From NCBI GenBank assembly GCA_945870855.1, contig CAMBTP010000022.1, positions 1 through 46,706 of the forward strand: a stretch of 46,706 nucleotides of DNA. The letters are read 5' to 3'. How positions within the stretch are numbered: the first letter of the stretch is position 1; each line of letters begins with the position of its first letter. The DNA comes from Prosthecobacter debontii. GTDB lineage: Bacteria > Verrucomicrobiota > Verrucomicrobiia > Verrucomicrobiales > Akkermansiaceae. This document shows positions 1-9,990 of the stretch, in pieces. The notes below the pieces were generated by a model. That model was not told where the DNA came from, searched no databases, and saw only the letters and a program-made list of their open reading frames with translations. The translations under genes were made by a program, and so were the position numbers.

Positions 1-1299
<1,299 letters not shown>

Positions 1300-1341
1300 C
1301 CGTGGCGGCGATCTACGGTCGCCGTTGTATCTTTTCATCAT

Positions 1342-1373
1342 AAGCCCCGGCCCGAAAAGCCGGGGCTTTTTGT
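1342..1373 (+). terminator. Rho-independent terminator after eno
   Basis: A GC-rich stem AAGCCCCGGC (1342-1351) pairs with GCCGGGGCTT (1359-1368) over a 7-nt loop and runs into a T-rich tract, 43 bases after the enolase stop. Classic intrinsic terminator. Confidence 0.93.
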
Positions 1374-1473
1374 TTTCCATCGACCCTTTCCCGCGAAGGC
1401 TCGGGACAAGATTAATTTCGAGCCGCTTTTTTGTTTCTTGATCCCCGCGTAATGCATAGGGTCTGGCAGCAAT

Positions 1474-2730
1474 ATGCAGGAGGCTACAAGGCAGAATCGT
1501 TTTAAAGTGGAGCCGTGGCTCGGCGGTATCGCCTTGCTGTTGCTCCTCATCGGCTGCGTGGTGGTGCTCAAGCCATTCCTCTCCTCCCTCATGTGGGCGG
1601 TGATCCTGGCCTATTCGCTCTACCCATTGCAGCGCCGGTTCACCTCGTGGTTCCGCGGATCGCGCACGCTCGCGGCATGTTTTGTTACCCTGACATTGAC
1701 TCTCATGCTCGCCGGCCCCGTGCTGCTCATCGGCCTGAGGCTCGTAGAGGACGGCAGGGCTTTTGCGACAGCCACCAAGAATTGGTTCCTCTCAGCCCCT
1801 CAAAAAACTCCTGAGTGGATCGTTGAATTGCCGGTCATCGGCGAAGAGATCTCTGCATATTGGACGGAGTTCAGTAATGATCGAAATCGCTGGATAGAGG
1901 ATCTGGAAAAAGCCTCAGCCGCAAGCAGGCAAAGTGTGCCGGATGACAAGTTGGCGAATGATGCCAAGGATGGCATTCCCATTAACGATGTGGATGCGGA
2001 TGCACTCGCCGATGCAAAAGCGGAGGAGGCAAAGGAAATGTCGGAAAAGCTGGTGGCGTTGCTGGGCAGATCCTTGGGAGTGGCTCAAAAGGCCTTGGTA
2101 ACCGCCGGTCTGGCGGTGGGACAAGGCGTGACTCAGGTGATCCTCAGCGCCTTTCTCGCGTTTTTCTTCCTGAGGAACGAGACCGCTCTATCGGAACGGC
2201 TCAAAGTAGGGGTCGAGCGGTTGGCTGGTGAACGCGGCAAACACCTACTCAAAATCGCGGGTGATACGGTTCGCGGTGTGGTTTACGGGGTTCTCGGGAC
2301 GGCACTCATCCAGGCGGTCATTGCGGTCATAGGTTTAACTATCGCCGGTGTGCCCGGTGCGGTCTTTCTTGGCGTTGTGACGTTCTTTCTGGCGGTAATC
2401 CTCCCCTTCGGCCCACCCATCGTCTGGATCCCATCGGCGCTGTGGCTCTTCGCCCAAAATCAGCCAGGTTGGGGAATTTTCATGGCACTCTGGGGACTTC
2501 TGGCGATCAGTAGCGTGGATAACGTGGTTAGGCCCCTGATCATCAGCCAAGAAACCAAAATGCCTTTCGTGCTGATTTTCTGCGGTGTCATCGGTGGCGC
2601 GCTCGCCTTCGGGTTGGTGGGACTGTTCCTCGGCCCGACAATGCTTGCCGTGGCATACCGGCTGATCGACGAGTGGTCCACAAATCCGGCTCTGGCAACG
2701 TCGCCGGCAATCGGCGAGACGCATAGTTAG
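1474..2730 (+). CDS. AI-2E family transporter (PF01594-type permease)
   Basis: Multi-pass inner-membrane protein of 418 residues. Hydrophobic segments lie near residues 18-55 and 66-90; a hydrophilic region of about 110 residues follows (about 100-205), then a dense run of membrane helices from about 210 to 400. This two-part layout and length are typical of the AI-2E/YdiK/PerM family, whose members export diverse small molecules or ions. The substrate cannot be read from the sequence, and the family name should not be taken as proof of autoinducer transport. No strong ribosome binding site precedes the ATG. It is transcribed separately from eno because of the intervening terminator. Confidence 0.85.
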   Translation: MQEATRQNRFKVEPWLGGIALLLLLIGCVVVLKPFLSSLMWAVILAYSLYPLQRRFTSWFRGSRTLAACFVTLTLTLMLAGPVLLIGLRLVEDGRAFATATKNWFLSAPQKTPEWIVELPVIGEEISAYWTEFSNDRNRWIEDLEKASAASRQSVPDDKLANDAKDGIPINDVDADALADAKAEEAKEMSEKLVALLGRSLGVAQKALVTAGLAVGQGVTQVILSAFLAFFFLRNETALSERLKVGVERLAGERGKHLLKIAGDTVRGVVYGVLGTALIQAVIAVIGLTIAGVPGAVFLGVVTFFLAVILPFGPPIVWIPSALWLFAQNQPGWGIFMALWGLLAISSVDNVVRPLIISQETKMPFVLIFCGVIGGALAFGLVGLFLGPTMLAVAYRLIDEWSTNPALATSPAIGETHS

Positions 2731-2741
2731 CGCTAGACCGT

Positions 2742-2867
2742 TTTGCCAAAAGTCCGTGCGCCTATCCATACCGCCGGAGGCTCTGGACTGCTGCGGTTCT
2801 GATCCGCAGCTTTTTGGGGTAGTGATGAAAAAACGAAGTAAGCCGGTAGCAGCCTGTCCGATTGGGA
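2742..2867 (+). repeat. Dispersed ~126-bp repeat, copy 1
   Basis: This stretch matches the reverse complement of 46507-46632 with about 14 differences by hand count. It contains a conserved hairpin with stem CTGCGG/CCGCAG around a 7-nt loop (near 2792-2812). It creates a spurious 83-codon reading frame, which I do not regard as a gene. It fills most of the gap between the permease and the terminator at 3052. Function unknown; it behaves like a miniature dispersed element. Confidence 0.8.
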
Positions 2868-3051
2868 AGAATTTGAACCGCCAAGAAGAAAAGTGCGCCC
2901 AGGAAACTGTGGATGAGTGTTCCAATAATTTTTCACCGCGGAGGACACGGAGGTCTTGGTTCGAAACCTGTAAGTATGGCAGAAAAGCCTCTGCGTCAGG
3001 TAAGTAATGATTCGCAAGCAGAACCAATAACCACCTGTCATACTACAAAAA
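2868..3051. other. Gene-free spacer
   Basis: No convincing gene. It includes a short stretch near 2935-2955 of the CACCGCGGAGGACACGGAGG type, which resembles purine-rich intergenic repeats common in bacterial chromosomes. Nothing else recognised. Confidence 0.45.
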
Positions 3052-3080
3052 AACCACCGGGGTTCTCCCGGTGGTTTTTT
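3052..3080 (-). terminator. Bidirectional hairpin terminator
   Basis: Stem AACCACCGGG (3052-3061) pairs with CCCGGTGGTT (3067-3076) around a 5-nt loop. It has an A tract on the left and a T tract on the right, so it can stop transcription from either side. On the minus strand it lies directly after the Cys-rich repeat gene. Confidence 0.88.
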
Positions 3081-3101
3081 AAATTGGGTTGGATCCGAAA
3101 A

Positions 3102-3479
3102 TTAGGCGAGGGTGCCTTCTTTCTTTTCTTCTTCCTTCTCGTGTTTGTCGCCTTTGCCGCACTTGCCGCAATGGGCTAGGGTGGACTCCTCAGCGGCTTC
3201 TTCCTTGTCGCACTTCTTCTTGCACTTTTCGGCGATCAGGGTGCCTTCTTTCTTTTCTTCTTCCTTCTCGTGCTTGTCACCTTTGCCGCACTTGCCGCAA
3301 TGGGCTAGGGTGGACTCCTCAGCGGCTTCTTCCTTGTCGCACTTCTTCTTGCACTTTTCGGCTACAAGGGTGGACTCCTCTGTCTCTTTGTCACATTTCT
3401 TCTTATCGCACTTGTCGCCAGCGAAGGCGAGGGGAGCGGTGATCATGGCTGCGCAGAACGCTGTCAGTAGTAGTTTCAT
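3102..3479 (-). CDS. Exported Cys/Lys/Glu-rich tandem-repeat protein
   Basis: The 125-residue product starts with a clear signal peptide (charged MK, hydrophobic core, AFA-G cleavage site near residue 20). The mature part is built almost entirely of repeats rich in Lys, Glu, Asp and Cys. Two 43-residue units are followed by nothing but two residues and preceded by a shorter degenerate unit. Cys spacing follows CDKKKC, CKKKC and CGKC patterns with a nearby His, so a metal-binding or redox role is plausible but unproven. The ATG start is well placed. I do not recognise a family. A terminator lies immediately downstream, so it is probably monocistronic. Confidence 0.75.
   Translation of the reverse strand: MKLLLTAFCAAMITAPLAFAGDKCDKKKCDKETEESTLVAEKCKKKCDKEEAAEESTLAHCGKCGKGDKHEKEEEKKEGTLIAEKCKKKCDKEEAAEESTLAHCGKCGKGDKHEKEEEKKEGTLA
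3111..3368. repeat. Two 129-bp tandem repeats inside the Cys-rich gene
   Basis: Bases 3111-3239 and 3240-3368 are near-identical direct repeats, differing at only a few positions. The period of 129 bases keeps the reading frame and encodes a 43-residue unit. Near identity implies recent duplication or gene conversion. Confidence 0.92.
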
Positions 3480-3597
3480 AGTCTGTATTTATTTGGTTAG
3501 TTTGAGGTGGGTTCGTTTCCCGATGAAATCGTAATCCATTGCTAGATCCGCGCCAGCGATTTTTATTCAAATAATCCCAAAAATTTTTTCGAAAAAT

Positions 3598-4326
3598 TCA
3601 GCCGATCCATGCCAGGAACTCCTGATTTCCATCCGTTCCGGTAATGCTGGCGGGGATCACGCTCTTCCATTCCCGCCCGTGATCCTCGGTTACAAAGCGC
3701 CGGATTTTCTCCACTGCCCTCTCCCTAAGCTCGTCCTCGCGGACGATTCCGCCTTTCCCCACATCCTCCCGCTCGAGCTCAAACTGGGGCTTGATCAGGC
3801 AAACGACCTCTCCGCCCTTCTCTAGCACACCGAACACGGCGGGCAGGACCTTGGTTAGAGAAATGAAGGAAAGATCCATTACCGCAAGCCGCACTTTTTC
3901 GCCGAGATCCTTCTCTTCCATTTGCCGTGCGTTGAATTTTTCCCGTGAAATCACGCGCGGATCGCTCCGCAGTTTCCAAACAAGCTGGTTCGTCCCGACA
4001 TCCACCGCGTGGACTCTCGCCGCCCCGCGCTGAAGCAGGCAGTCGGTGAAACCTCCGGTCGAAGCACCCACATCGAGGCAGACCCAGCCGGTGACATCGA
4101 TTCCGAAATGCTCCAGCGCGCCCTCCAGCTTCAGTCCGCCGCGCCCGACGAAGCGCGGCTTCTCCTTAATCTCCACCAACGCCTCCTCGGAGAAACGCTC
4201 CGCTGGCTTGTCCACCACATGCCCATCGACCTTCACCTCCCCCGCAAGCACAAGGCGCTTCCCCTGCTCCCGCGAGTCGCACATCCCACGGTTAAACAGC
4301 AGCGCATCGAGTCGATCTTTCCTCAC
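3598..4326 (-). CDS. tlyA: TlyA family rRNA (cytidine-2'-O)-methyltransferase
   Basis: Predicted S-adenosylmethionine-dependent 2'-O-methyltransferase acting on rRNA cytidines. An S4 RNA-binding domain occupies residues 1-55 and an FtsJ/RrmJ-like methyltransferase fold follows. It carries the SAM motif LDVGASTGGF (84-93), acidic D109, and likely catalytic residues K66, D151 in MDLSFIS, K179 in LIKPQFE and a C-terminal Glu in the NQEFLAWI segment. I chose the GTG at 4326 because the S4 domain begins there (RKDRLDALL). An in-frame TTG at 4362 would add 12 residues. Some homologues are labelled hemolysin, which is a historical name. The next gene upstream starts beyond 4457. Confidence 0.93.
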   Translation of the reverse strand: MRKDRLDALLFNRGMCDSREQGKRLVLAGEVKVDGHVVDKPAERFSEEALVEIKEKPRFVGRGGLKLEGALEHFGIDVTGWVCLDVGASTGGFTDCLLQRGAARVHAVDVGTNQLVWKLRSDPRVISREKFNARQMEEKDLGEKVRLAVMDLSFISLTKVLPAVFGVLEKGGEVVCLIKPQFELEREDVGKGGIVREDELRERAVEKIRRFVTEDHGREWKSVIPASITGTDGNQEFLAWIG

Positions 4327-4457
4327 GGAGGGGATACTAGTCGTTTTCGAGGTGCGTTCCAACCTAGTTCTTCAAACAAGCATGATGAATTCATGGACGC
4401 GTTGCCAAGGAATCGCTCTCGGAGCACGGCCGTTGCCGCGACCCTAGAGGCGCGGGT

Positions 4458-6260
4458 TTATTTCTTATATTCCTGCAGAAACTCTTGTTGAGCTCTTTGC
4501 TTCTGCTCCTTGTTGATGTCGCGGAGGGTAAGACTCTTGTCGAACTCGAGGGAGTAAGTGTAGCGCAGCGAGGTTGATTTATCGAGGGAGCCGGGCGGCG
4601 CATTGATGTCCCAGCGGAGGATGCCCTTGGGTTTTTCGTAGCGGAGGTAGTCGGCGTTGGTGCTCAGTTCCTGGCTCATCTCCCCGACGGACACCCTGAG
4701 GTTGGTGGCATCTTCCATGAAAGGCATGCGTTCGCGGAGGCGGATCTTCACCGCCTCCTGCTTGAAGTTGTCGATGATGATCTCGGAGCTGACCGATACC
4801 TGGCGGTTGCCGCCCTGCACATCGTCGCGGCGATCCACCAGCGAGCGACGCGCTTTCACCTGGCCATCCACCCCGAAGCCGAGGGTGAAAGTGCGGCCGC
4901 GGGCGACGCTCGATATCTCTGTGCGCCCCTTGAACTCGCCGTCGAGAAATACATTGACCTGCCCGCCGAGGAGGTCGCGACCTGTTGCATTTACGAGTTC
5001 GGCTTCGCGAAATACGGAGGTGGTAAGGATGGGCACCGCGACATGGTAAAAATCGGCGGGACTCTGATGCTGCAATACGGGAACCATCTGCGCGTCCCTG
5101 CGGCTGATGACGCTGATCGGCGTCGTGAGTTCGTAACGGATGCTGAGATCCTCCTCACCGCCCTGATCCATGAGACGAAGCTCGCTGAGTCGCTCGGAAA
5201 GCTCGATCAACTGGACGCTGGCAGCCGAGTCGTTGGCGCGGAAATTCTGGCTGGCGATCTCGTCGGTGGACTTACCGCGAAACTGGGACTTGATGGCCAC
5301 GTTTTTCTCATCCACCGCCGCCTTGTAGGAGTCGGCGTTCGCTTGGCGCGCACCGCCAGTCGAGACATCCACATAAAGAGGAGCGAGGCGCGGGTTGTAA
5401 GCGCTGGTTTTCGGCGAGGCGGTGGAGAGGGCAAGCTTCGCATCTTTCCAATCTTCGCCGCTGACCTGATGAATCAGCGCGTTAAACTCGACGCTGACAT
5501 CGTTCTTCACAGTGTCACCCTTGACGTTGTAAACGGGGAACCATCCGCAATCGCCGACGAAGTAATTCAGGCTGATGCTGGCGGGCCCGGCTGTCGGCTT
5601 TTCGAGATAAACGATGGCATCGTAGGTGACCGGCGGCCCCTTTGCGAGCGTATCCTGCTCTTTCTCAAGAAGTTCGAGCGCCTTGGCATCGGCCTTGATC
5701 TCCAAATCGAGTTTCATGATTTCCTGCGAGGCTTTTTCGTATTCGCGGAAATGCATCTGTGTGACGGCTTCGAGTTCCTTCGACTGGATGACTCCATGGG
5801 TCATTTCCTGTGCGGCGGCGGGTGCGACAAAGCCCTGCAGATCTTTTAGGTAATTCTGGCGGATGCGACGTAGGGCGATTTCGTTCCGCGCGATCATCAT
5901 TTTCACCTCAATGGCTTCAATCGCTGCGGTGACCTCACCCGCGCGACCTTGAAGCTTGGCAGCCTCTTCAGGCGGACGGCTGCGGCAGGCCACCGAGCGG
6001 ACGGTGACACCGTTCGCTTGATCGGCATGCACGGAAGAGGCGTCGGTGGCGGAAGGCAGCGGACCAATCACGATCTCGAAAGACCCCGTCTTGCCAGCCG
6101 GTATCTCCACCGCCCTTGAGACGACGGCAGTGCCTTGATAGAGCGTGATTTCATTGATTTTTCCGGATATGGCGTCAACCGAACGAGCATTGTCAGCTGT
6201 CTGGGCTACGAGGAGTGAAACGGGAAGAGTGCACAAAATGGCACCGATAATTGATTTCAT
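4458..6260 (-). CDS. DUF4139 (MuiA-like) exported protein
   Basis: The 600-residue protein has a signal peptide (MKSIIGAILC..., cleavage near VAQT). An N-terminal DUF4140-like beta domain spans about residues 30-125, a long helical coiled-coil region about 105-200, and a DUF4139 domain from about 215 to the end. This order matches the family described as mucoidy inhibitor A-like; biochemical function is not established. The start is the ATG at 6260; a TTG at 6269 could add three residues. The gene is divergent from nuoG, with which it shares a 188-base gap. Confidence 0.85.
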   Translation of the reverse strand: MKSIIGAILCTLPVSLLVAQTADNARSVDAISGKINEITLYQGTAVVSRAVEIPAGKTGSFEIVIGPLPSATDASSVHADQANGVTVRSVACRSRPPEEAAKLQGRAGEVTAAIEAIEVKMMIARNEIALRRIRQNYLKDLQGFVAPAAAQEMTHGVIQSKELEAVTQMHFREYEKASQEIMKLDLEIKADAKALELLEKEQDTLAKGPPVTYDAIVYLEKPTAGPASISLNYFVGDCGWFPVYNVKGDTVKNDVSVEFNALIHQVSGEDWKDAKLALSTASPKTSAYNPRLAPLYVDVSTGGARQANADSYKAAVDEKNVAIKSQFRGKSTDEIASQNFRANDSAASVQLIELSERLSELRLMDQGGEEDLSIRYELTTPISVISRRDAQMVPVLQHQSPADFYHVAVPILTTSVFREAELVNATGRDLLGGQVNVFLDGEFKGRTEISSVARGRTFTLGFGVDGQVKARRSLVDRRDDVQGGNRQVSVSSEIIIDNFKQEAVKIRLRERMPFMEDATNLRVSVGEMSQELSTNADYLRYEKPKGILRWDINAPPGSLDKSTSLRYTYSLEFDKSLTLRDINKEQKQRAQQEFLQEYKK

Positions 6261-6448
6261 AATCTTCAATTAAGCGGTGATCAGATGCAGTCTTTCAAAA
6301 TTCTCATTAATAAAGCAGGAATCCGTCGCGAGCACTCCCGGTTCCACGCTTGTGAAAAATTTCACAAAGTACGCTTGCGACTGGTAGGTAGGTCGCACAT
6401 AATTCTCGCGGACTCGCCATACTGCGATCCGCCGATTTACAGCCAGAC
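6261..6448. promoter_or_regulatory. Divergent intergenic region, DUF4139 gene and nuoG
   Basis: This 188-base gap between two divergent starts must hold promoters for both the DUF4139 gene (left) and the nuo operon (right). I see no promoter hexamers or operator good enough to call individually. Confidence 0.5.
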
Positions 6449-8188
6449 ATGAGCGACTCCCCAATGGCCACCGCCGAAGCGAAACTTCCCAAGGATATTG
6501 CCGCCGAAAAAGGTATGGTGAATGTTCAGATTGACGGAGTTTGGCACCAATTTCCCAAAGGCACCCGGATGATCGAAGCCTGCCGCTCGGTGAAAAAGGA
6601 TGTGCCCTATTATTGTTACCATCCGAAGCTCTCCGTCCCCGGAAACTGCCGGATGTGCATGGTGCAGATGGGCATGCCGCCGCGGCCTGCTCCCGGTCAG
6701 GAGACGATCCGCGATGAAAACGGCTACGAGCCCATCGGCTGGATACCGCGCCCCGCCATATCCTGTGCGAACACCATCGCCGAAAACATGGGCATCCGCA
6801 CCACCGGCGAGCTTGTCGAGAAATGCCGCGAGGGTGTGATGGAATTTCTCCTCATCAACCACCCGCTTGACTGTCCGATCTGCGATCAAGCCGGCGAGTG
6901 CCGCCTTCAGGAGCAATCCGTAGGCTTCGGCCGCGGAGTCTCCCGCTTCGTGGACATGAAGGTGAAAAAGCCGAAGAACGTCGATATCGGCCCGCGCATC
7001 CGGCTCGATGACGAGCGCTGCATTATGTGCTCCCGCTGCATCCGTTTCATGGACGAGGTCGCGGACGATGCCGTTCTCGGCTTCACCCAACGCGGCACGC
7101 ACACCACCCTCACCGTTCATCCGGGACGTCTGCTAGATAGTAATTACTCGCTCAATACTGCCGATATCTGTCCTGTCGGCGCGCTCACCTCGAACGATTT
7201 CCGTTTCCAGATGCGCGTGTGGTTCCTCAAGGAAACGCCATCCATCGATGTAAACTGCGGCACCGGAACCAACATCCTAATCCACACCCGCGGCAACACG
7301 ATCCACCGCATCACACCCCGGCAGAACAACGAGGTGAACTCGAACTGGATGCCGGATTCGCACCGTCTGAATTTCCACTACATCGATAGCGAAGCCCGCC
7401 TCACCGAGCCGATGATCCGTGAAAACGGCACTCACCGAGCCGCGACATGGCCGGAATCGCTCACGAAAACCACCTCCGCCCTTTCCAAATTCGCGCCGTC
7501 CGAGATCGCTATTATCGCCTCCGCGCGTATGACCAACGAGGAGCTGTTCCTCGTCCGCGCCCTCGCCAGAAAAATCGGCACAGCAGCCTTCGCCACCGTC
7601 CCGCGCGAGGGTGAAAACGATGGACTACTTATCGCCGCCGACCGCAATCCCAACACCACCGGCGCGAAGCTCGTTTGGGATTCCGAAAACCCATCCGCAC
7701 CACTCGCCTCGATCCGCGAAGGAGTCCGTGCCGGTTCGGTGAAAGCACTCCTCGTCCTTGGCGAAGACCTCACTGCCGAAGCCGGTTTCACTACCGATGA
7801 TCTAGCGAAACCCGAATTCATCGCCTCGATCCAGCTCCTCGCCGGTCCGACTGCAAACGCCAGCCACGTCGTCCTTCCCGGCGCGGCCTTCGCCGAGAAA
7901 CGCGGCTCCATGGTCAACCTAACAGGCCGCCTCCAGCGACTCAACCGCGCCATCGAACCGCCCGCGCAGGCTCGCGACGATTGGGAAATCCTCCGCGATC
8001 TTGCAGGCGGATCGCAGAACCTCATCGAGGATGTTTTCAAGGAAATTTCCGCCACCATTCCCGCATTCAATGGCCTCACGCTTTCCAAGATTGGCCACCA
8101 AGGAACCGTCATCAACGAAACCGGTTACAAGATCCCACTTCTCGAAAACGAAGGTGTCCGGAAAGCGGCGGGTATCATTAATGGCTGA
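6449..8188 (+). CDS. nuoG: NADH-quinone oxidoreductase subunit G
   Basis: Peripheral-arm subunit of respiratory complex I that carries iron-sulfur clusters between NADH and quinone. Ligands are intact: a [2Fe-2S] site at C56, C67, C70 and C106; the His/Cys [4Fe-4S] site at H138, C142, C145 and C151; and another [4Fe-4S] site at C191, C194, C197 and C241. The C-terminal molybdopterin-oxidoreductase-like domain is short (579 residues in total, against about 900 in E. coli) and lacks a CxxC-rich N7 site, having only C270 there. It opens the operon in this window; nuoA-F are not upstream. Its stop lies 43 bases before an inserted four-helix-bundle gene. Confidence 0.96.
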   Translation: MSDSPMATAEAKLPKDIAAEKGMVNVQIDGVWHQFPKGTRMIEACRSVKKDVPYYCYHPKLSVPGNCRMCMVQMGMPPRPAPGQETIRDENGYEPIGWIPRPAISCANTIAENMGIRTTGELVEKCREGVMEFLLINHPLDCPICDQAGECRLQEQSVGFGRGVSRFVDMKVKKPKNVDIGPRIRLDDERCIMCSRCIRFMDEVADDAVLGFTQRGTHTTLTVHPGRLLDSNYSLNTADICPVGALTSNDFRFQMRVWFLKETPSIDVNCGTGTNILIHTRGNTIHRITPRQNNEVNSNWMPDSHRLNFHYIDSEARLTEPMIRENGTHRAATWPESLTKTTSALSKFAPSEIAIIASARMTNEELFLVRALARKIGTAAFATVPREGENDGLLIAADRNPNTTGAKLVWDSENPSAPLASIREGVRAGSVKALLVLGEDLTAEAGFTTDDLAKPEFIASIQLLAGPTANASHVVLPGAAFAEKRGSMVNLTGRLQRLNRAIEPPAQARDDWEILRDLAGGSQNLIEDVFKEISATIPAFNGLTLSKIGHQGTVINETGYKIPLLENEGVRKAAGIING

Positions 8189-8197
8189 TCGTTATTC

Positions 8198-8661
8198 GTT
8201 ATTCGTTAAAAGTTATTTGTTATTAGGAAAAATGGCCACCGACTCGATCAGATCATTTGAAGACCTCGACTGCTGGAAGGCGTGTCGGGTTCTGCGGATA
8301 TTTGTCGCGAGGTCGCTCTGCAAAGTGCTTCCCAAAGAAGAGCGTTACCGGCTCGGCGATCAATTGCTTCGTGCCGCCCGCTCCACTACCGCTAACATCG
8401 CCGAAGGTTACGGGAGGTTCCATTATCTTGATAACGCCAAGTTCTGCTCCAATGCCAGAGGCTCCGCATGGGAAGTTCTCGATCATGTCATCACCGCCGA
8501 GGACGAGCAACTCGCTCCCGAGGAAATTACTATCGAAGCCCGCGCCCACGTCCAGAAAGCGGTCGCCCTACTCAACGGCTACATCTCATATCTCCGTCGC
8601 GCCGCCTCCACCAAGCCCGCCCTCGAAGGAGGCTCTTCCCCAATAACTTCTAACGAATAAC
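8198..8661. repeat. 20-bp inverted repeats bracketing a four-helix-bundle gene
   Basis: The left arm at 8198-8217 and the right arm at 8642-8661 are inverted repeats; the right arm reads aataacttctaacgaataac, and 19 of 20 positions match the complement of the left. The right arm overlaps the last codons and stop of the enclosed gene. Partial extra copies of the GTTATTCGTT motif flank the left arm. The layout suggests a cassette with defined ends. Confidence 0.85.
8232..8660 (+). CDS. Four-helix bundle protein (23S rRNA IVS-type)
   Basis: The 142-residue protein belongs to the TIGR02436/PF05635 group, first named from ORFs in 23S rRNA intervening sequences and structurally related to Avd of diversity-generating retroelements. 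Diagnostic features are the RSFEDLDCWK start, the NIAEGYGR motif (55-62), LDNAKFCSNARGS and EVLD. Molecular function is unknown; members may bind nucleic acids. The ATG at 8232 has an upstream AGGAAA. It sits between nuoG and nuoH and is bounded by inverted repeats, so it looks inserted. It has a paralogue at 11474 in the same operon. No reverse transcriptase is nearby. Confidence 0.9.
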   Translation: MATDSIRSFEDLDCWKACRVLRIFVARSLCKVLPKEERYRLGDQLLRAARSTTANIAEGYGRFHYLDNAKFCSNARGSAWEVLDHVITAEDEQLAPEEITIEARAHVQKAVALLNGYISYLRRAASTKPALEGGSSPITSNE

Positions 8662-8707
8662 TTCTAACTGAAGCCTTTTCCCCAGCAACCTACCGAGTCT
8701 CCCACCC

Positions 8708-9967
8708 ATGCCGGAAATAATCATCAACCTCGCAATCATCGTTACCAAGATCGTGTTCTTCACTTTCCTAGTGGTGCTACCTTTGGTGCCGCTTTCGGTG
8801 TATTTTGAGCGCCGCTTCTCCGCGATCATCCAGGATCGCGTGGGGCCGAACCGGGTCGGTATCCCGCTCACTCTCTTAGGCTTCAAAAAGGATTTCCATT
8901 TCTTCGGACTCATACAACCCATCGCCGACGGCCTGAAGCTGTTCTTGAAAGAGGACTTCACGCCCGATCATGTCCGCAAGGCTTTCTATTGGCTTGCTCC
9001 GGCACTCACTCTTGTCCCCGCTCTCATCACGGTCTGCGTGGTTCCCTTCGGCCCAGATATTACGCTATTCGGTCGCACTGAGAAACTTGTCATCGCGGAC
9101 ATTGATGTCGGTCCATTGTTCGTGTTCGCGATTTCTTCGCTGACGGTTTACGGCATCACCCTTGCTGGCTGGTCTTCAAACTCGAAGTTTCCCTTCATCG
9201 GCGGCGTCCGTTCGACCGCGCAGATGATTTCCTACGAAATCTGCCTAGGTCTCTCGATTATTCCGGTGCTGCTTTATTTCGGTGAGCTAAACTTGAACCG
9301 TATTGTCCAAGAACAGGCGGATAATGGCTGGCTGCTCCTGCCGTTTTGGACGGATGGGAAACTCTCGCTGCCCGATCTACAGACCGCTTTGTTCTTGATC
9401 CCCGCATTCATCGCTTTCCTCATCTTTACCATCTCGATTTTTGCAGAAACGAACCGCATGCCCTTCGACCTTCCCGAATGCGAAACAGAACTCGTCGGAG
9501 GATACCACACCGAGTATTCCTCGATGAAATTTGCGATGTTCTTCATGGGAGAATACGCCGCGATGGTGATCGGTTCCGCGCTTATCATCACGCTGTTCCT
9601 GGGCGGCTGGTCGGCGGGCTTCGGCCTCGATGCGGCGATTGCGAACTTCTCCATCGGCGATTTTCAGATCGGCGGCTTCATCCACATGGGCATCTTCCTC
9701 ACCAAGCTGCTAGCCTTCATTCTTTTCTTCATCCTCGTCCGCTGGACCGTCCCGCGCTTCCGCTACGACCAGCTCATGAAACTTGGCTGGGTGATCTTCT
9801 TCGAGGCTGCCCTCATCAACGTCTTCCTCGCAGCTCTCATTATCGCCGCCCCGGAACTCAAGGCCACTATCATCGCCACCGGTGTCATCCTCCTGATTGT
9901 AGTGACCGCCGCCGTCATCTGGGTCGCGAAAATTTCCGAGCCACCCACCAAAATTCTCCGCGCGTAA
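8708..9967 (+). CDS. nuoH: NADH-quinone oxidoreductase subunit H
   Basis: Membrane subunit of complex I that helps form the quinone site at the junction with the peripheral arm. The 419-residue protein has about nine membrane segments and the family signatures ERR with RVGPNRVG near residues 38-50, and the AETNRMPFDLPE loop followed by ELVGGYHTEYSS. It is longer than E. coli NuoH (about 325 residues) because of extra loop sequence and a C-terminal extension with an additional hydrophobic helix. The ATG at 8708 directly precedes a hydrophobic helix, as is normal. Spacing of 47 bases follows the inserted gene upstream. Confidence 0.96.
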   Translation: MPEIIINLAIIVTKIVFFTFLVVLPLVPLSVYFERRFSAIIQDRVGPNRVGIPLTLLGFKKDFHFFGLIQPIADGLKLFLKEDFTPDHVRKAFYWLAPALTLVPALITVCVVPFGPDITLFGRTEKLVIADIDVGPLFVFAISSLTVYGITLAGWSSNSKFPFIGGVRSTAQMISYEICLGLSIIPVLLYFGELNLNRIVQEQADNGWLLLPFWTDGKLSLPDLQTALFLIPAFIAFLIFTISIFAETNRMPFDLPECETELVGGYHTEYSSMKFAMFFMGEYAAMVIGSALIITLFLGGWSAGFGLDAAIANFSIGDFQIGGFIHMGIFLTKLLAFILFFILVRWTVPRFRYDQLMKLGWVIFFEAALINVFLAALIIAAPELKATIIATGVILLIVVTAAVIWVAKISEPPTKILRA

Positions 9968-9990
9968 TCTTCCACCGCTCACTTCTTTCC

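Noticed and set aside
2756..3007. 83-codon frame in the dispersed repeat
   Set aside because: It is produced by the repeat and not kept in copy 2 beyond the repeat; no start signal or family.
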